DNA from: Desulfobacteraceae bacterium
GTDB taxonomy: Bacteria > Desulfobacterota > Desulfobacteria > Desulfobacterales > UBA11574
Direction: 5' to 3'
DNA length: 6,305 bases
NCBI GenBank assembly: GCA_029857875.1
Contig: JAOUGB010000149.1
Location: forward strand, 1 to 6,305
The position numbers and the translations under genes were made by a program. The notes under the pieces are model-generated. The model was not told where the DNA came from. It worked only from the letters and a program-made list of their open reading frames with translations, and searched no databases. Shown here piece by piece: positions 4,694-6,305 of the stretch; the first letter of the stretch is position 1, and each line of letters starts with the position of its first letter.

Positions 4694-6305
4694 AAATGTA
4701 AGCTTCTATGGTTCATTCACATTTTTATCATTCTATTGTTGCCGCTTTCCTGTGGAAAGCAGCCTGATCATCACTTTCTAAAAATAGGGTTGCATGAAGA
4801 ACCCAGGACCTTGAATATCTGGCTGGCCAGTGATGCCAATTCAAATAAAATATTATCCCTGATCTATCAGCCGCTGTATTTGCGTGATCCTGAAACACTC
4901 ACGCTGATCCCCTGGCTTGCCGACGGTGAACCGGAGTATGACCCGGATACAATTTCATATACCGTCCGTCTCAAACCGGCAAAGTGGTCGGACGGATCAG
5001 ATGTTACATCAAAGGATGTGGCCTTTACCGTCGGCATTATAAAAGAATTCAGGATTCCTCGGTATTATTCCAGCTGGAAATTTATAAAAAAAACAGAAAC
5101 ACCGGACAACCACACCATCCGGTTCTATCTTGAGGAACCGAAAGCCATATTTTTGACCCGAACGCTGACGTCATCCATTGTATCAACTAAAGAATGGGCA
5201 AATATTGCGCAGGCCGCCAGAACCAAACAAAAACCACTAGCAGCCCTGATCAATCACAAAATTGAAAAACCGGTCGGGTGCGGTCCCTTTGTTCTAAAAA
5301 AATGGCAGCAGGGCACGTATGTTCATCTTCAAAAAAACAGGTATTTTTTCGGCCTTGGTCAGGACATTGGCGGTCGAATTCTCGGCCCGTATGTGAATGA
5401 CCTTCTTTTTAAAGTTTACGGCACCGCCGATGTTGCCGTGCTGGCCATTAAAAAGGGGGATATCGATATATTCTTGTGGGGAATTCAACCCGGATACATC
5501 GATGACTTAAAACAGCACAAGAACATCCAGATATTTTACAGTAAAAAAAGCGCTGTATATTTTATGGGCTTTAACTTGAGATCGCCGCCGTTCAGCGATG
5601 TCAGCCTGAGGCGGGCAGTTGCCGTTCTTGTTGACAAAGAGTTTATCATTTCTCGAATTCTCCAGAAATGCGGAACCCCCATGGACTCTATCGTCCCACC
5701 GGGAAACCGATACTGGTTTTGTTCGGATGTCTCCCGCTACGGAGAAGGCATGGATCGAGACGATCGCATTAAAACAGCCTACCATATTCTCCAAAAAGCC
5801 GGATATACCTGGGAAGAACCGCCTGTTGATGGGAGCGGCAGAGTGGTTCCTGGCAAAGGAATGCGGCTTCCAAACGGCCAATTGATGGAAAAATTTACGA
5901 TTCTGACGCCTCCGGCTGATTACGATCCGCATCGCGCCATGAGCGGTATGATGATACAGGAATGGCTCAGGGCCCTGGGCATGCCGGTTCTTTCCCGGCC
6001 AATGGCCTTTGGGGCTCTGCTTACACAGGTTAAAGGGCGACATGAATTTGATGCCTTTATCCTGGGATATGGAAGATTATCTTTGGATCCCGATTATTTA
6101 AGCAATTTTTTCCACTCTGCCAACGATAAACTTGGGGGCTGGAACATGAGCGGATACAAAAACCCGGAGTTCGACCGTATTGCCGAAAAAGCTGCAAGTG
6201 AGATGAATCGGGAACAACGCAAAAAACTGATCTTTAAGATGCAGAAGATCATCATGGCGGATGTTCCGTATATCCCTATTTATAACCCGGCACTCATTGA
6301 AGCCG
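4691..6305 (+). CDS. ABC transporter substrate-binding protein, family 5 (DppA/OppA-type), putative lipoprotein, 3' end outside window
   Basis: There are 538 complete codons with no stop before the window ends. The N-terminus (MKCKLLWFIH then a hydrophobic run, LPLSC at 17-21, followed by GKQ) looks like a lipoprotein signal with lipidation at C21. The residue at -3 is Pro, which is atypical for a lipobox. The mature part has family 5 hallmarks: YQPLYLRDPET, then W99-S100-D101-G102 with TSKDVAFTV (106-114), G196-C-G-P-F200 where GTGPF/Y is common, FNLRSPPFSDVSLRRAV (294-310), and VPYIPIYNP close to the end. Such proteins are usually 520-600 residues, so only a short tail should be missing. 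They capture peptides, nickel or similar ligands in the periplasm for an ABC importer. Permease and ATPase genes, if present, lie beyond the window. The gene is 19 bases after the GshB-like gene, so co-transcription is likely. The ligand cannot be told. Confidence 0.9.
   Translation, partial: MKCKLLWFIHIFIILLLPLSCGKQPDHHFLKIGLHEEPRTLNIWLASDANSNKILSLIYQPLYLRDPETLTLIPWLADGEPEYDPDTISYTVRLKPAKWSDGSDVTSKDVAFTVGIIKEFRIPRYYSSWKFIKKTETPDNHTIRFYLEEPKAIFLTRTLTSSIVSTKEWANIAQAARTKQKPLAALINHKIEKPVGCGPFVLKKWQQGTYVHLQKNRYFFGLGQDIGGRILGPYVNDLLFKVYGTADVAVLAIKKGDIDIFLWGIQPGYIDDLKQHKNIQIFYSKKSAVYFMGFNLRSPPFSDVSLRRAVAVLVDKEFIISRILQKCGTPMDSIVPPGNRYWFCSDVSRYGEGMDRDDRIKTAYHILQKAGYTWEEPPVDGSGRVVPGKGMRLPNGQLMEKFTILTPPADYDPHRAMSGMMIQEWLRALGMPVLSRPMAFGALLTQVKGRHEFDAFILGYGRLSLDPDYLSNFFHSANDKLGGWNMSGYKNPEFDRIAEKAASEMNREQRKKLIFKMQKIIMADVPYIPIYNPALIEA

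Noticed and set aside
5507..6043. 178-residue open frame on the minus strand
   Set aside because: It lies fully inside the binding-protein gene, whose frame has clear family 5 motifs. The antisense protein has no recognisable domain and is an overlap artefact.

Overview
The window looks like chromosomal DNA from a Gram-negative bacterium. The most likely source is Desulfobacterota (sulfate-reducer-type, former Deltaproteobacteria). This rests on protein style (an Npt-like membrane domain fused to HEAT repeats, a GshB-type ATP-grasp enzyme, a lipoprotein-type oligopeptide-binding protein), moderate GC content, and an intergenic spacer rich in short repeats. The taxonomic call is an inference, not proven by a marker gene. 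All four genes are on the + strand.

Region 1 (37-3262) is a two-gene unit. The first gene encodes a 919-residue protein with about 12 membrane segments resembling the Npt/ATP-ADP-carrier and MFS superfamily, followed by about 500 residues of HEAT-like helical repeats. The second gene overlaps it by 11 bases and encodes a 158-residue stand-alone cyclic-nucleotide-binding domain. As I recall, related proteins often carry all three modules in one chain. Here the sensor domain is split off but translationally coupled, so the two products probably act as one complex at the inner membrane.

Region 2 (3263-3675) is a 413-base spacer with no credible gene. It holds a palindrome and a GNRA-loop hairpin just after the upstream unit. 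Next comes a roughly 218-base element (3349-3566) bounded by 26-base inverted arms that match at 24 positions, with internal hairpins and a 19-base tandem repeat in its left arm. A further inverted repeat lies before the next gene. The element looks like a small non-autonomous (MITE-like) or structured intergenic repeat.

Region 3 (3676-6305) starts with a GshB-like ATP-grasp ligase of 331 residues. Nineteen bases later comes a TTG-initiated family 5 (DppA/OppA-type) substrate-binding lipoprotein, cut off by the window end after 538 complete codons. The close spacing suggests one transcript. A thiol-peptide ligase beside a peptide-binding protein could mean linked peptide or glutathione metabolism and uptake, but this is only contextual.

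No tRNA, rRNA, CRISPR array, transposase or phage gene is visible. The most unusual items are the split membrane/HEAT plus cyclic-nucleotide-sensor pair, the inverted-repeat element, and the altered substrate loop of the GshB-like enzyme.
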